Shown here piece after piece: positions 63,831-64,000 of a DNA stretch of 64,000 bases. The stretch comes from Thermincola ferriacetica. Its GTDB lineage: Bacteria; Bacillota; Thermincolia; Thermincolales; Thermincolaceae. A program made the translations under genes and the position numbers. Numbering within the stretch: the stretch's first letter is position 1; every line of letters begins with the position of its first letter. The notes below the pieces were generated by a model. That model had not been told where the DNA came from and ran no database searches. It saw only the letters and a list, made by a program, of their open reading frames with translations. The DNA is taken from positions 92,514 to 156,513 of the forward strand of contig NZ_LGTE01000004.1 in assembly GCF_001263415.1 (NCBI RefSeq), written 5' to 3'.

Positions 63831-63852
63831 GGAAGTGGTAAGCACCACTTCC
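63831..63852. repeat. Short perfect hairpin beside the IS end
   Basis: GGAAGTGGT and ACCACTTCC with loop AAGC lie 12 bases before the putative IS256-type end. It may be a terminator remnant. Confidence 0.45.
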
Positions 63853-63863
63853 TAAATTTACGA

Positions 63864-64000
63864 GGGTGTAAAATATTTTGTGTAAACCCCCTGAGCATAA
63901 TATAATTTTTTCAATGGGGAGTTAGTAAATGGATTTTTTTACAGATGACCAAATCAGGCAGTTGATTAAGGAACGTAATCTTAAAACCGCTGCAGATGTT
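63864..64000 (+). mobile_element. Left end of an IS256-family insertion sequence (runs out of the window)
   Basis: The likely terminal repeat starts GGGTGTAAAATATTTTGTGT at 63864. It is followed by a short leader and a transposase start. Only the first 137 bases are in the window, so the other end and the target duplication cannot be checked. Confidence 0.6.
63929..64000 (+). CDS. IS256-family transposase, N-terminal fragment
   Basis: The frame starts at ATG 63929 (GGGGAG upstream) and runs off the end after 24 codons. The text (MDFFTDDQIRQLIKERNLK, then TAADV) matches the usual beginning of IS256-family Mutator-type transposases. Confidence 0.7.
   Translation, partial: MDFFTDDQIRQLIKERNLKTAADV

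Overview
The window looks like chromosome from an anaerobic, probably spore-forming member of the Clostridia (Firmicutes). Most start sites have strong AGGAGG ribosome-binding sites. There is a CotA-like laccase, a CtsR-controlled heat-shock set, a minimal SufCB pair, a c-di-GMP-I riboswitch and gene types common in Peptococcaceae-like organisms. The genus cannot be fixed from sequence alone. Layout, part 1: 1-5.6 kb holds an exported beta carbonic anhydrase, a CotA-like multicopper oxidase, queC with a queuosine-precursor transporter, a cold-shock protein with a clear terminator, and an acyl-CoA thioesterase whose 3' end runs into a structured repeat. 5.8-18.5 kb is an accessory island: a decayed RHS fragment, a small membrane protein, a 5'-truncated zinc phospholipase C, a 3.3-kb DDE transposon with 10-bp terminal repeats, a small lipoprotein, and a giant RHS/YD-repeat protein (about 2317 residues) under a c-di-GMP-I riboswitch. 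A tRNA-Leu(CAA) borders the island. Part 2: 19-28.7 kb carries thrC, an RND exporter with a TetR regulator, a CoA-disulfide-reductase/rhodanese fusion, a triheme lipoprotein and an unusual UppS-like enzyme. 28.9-34.9 kb is a dnaK-dnaJ(cbpA)-cbpM-clpB operon preceded by tandem CtsR operators; the hsp20 gene at 47 kb has the same operator. 35-43 kb holds sufC-sufB, a phasin-like/UbiB-kinase pair, azlCD and an emrAB-marR operon with a palindromic operator. 43-53 kb has a PIN toxin-antitoxin pair, an amidotransferase, an M24 peptidase, a Usp, Hsp20, cardiolipin synthase, glycogen phosphorylase and rfbB. Part 3: 53.4-64 kb is eroded: an L,D-transpeptidase, a nucleotidyltransferase remnant, a HEPN-MNT pair, a phage tail-chaperone fragment, a frameshifted AbrB-type antitoxin, a DUF2975/HTH pair, a broken PEP-utilising (rifampicin phosphotransferase-like) gene, a MerR-AKR-flavodoxin operon, a multiply frameshifted larB, an intact larE, and the start of an IS256-family element. 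The most unusual signals are non-coding. Two copies (about 4.74-5.10 kb and 51.63-51.98 kb) of a nested quasi-palindromic element keep base pairing in their outer stem although the stem sequences differ. A third element at 25.2-25.4 kb has similar architecture and different sequence. Next in interest is the c-di-GMP-controlled RHS locus with its toxin remnants and transposon. All calls were made by eye from the sequence; no searches or folding were run.
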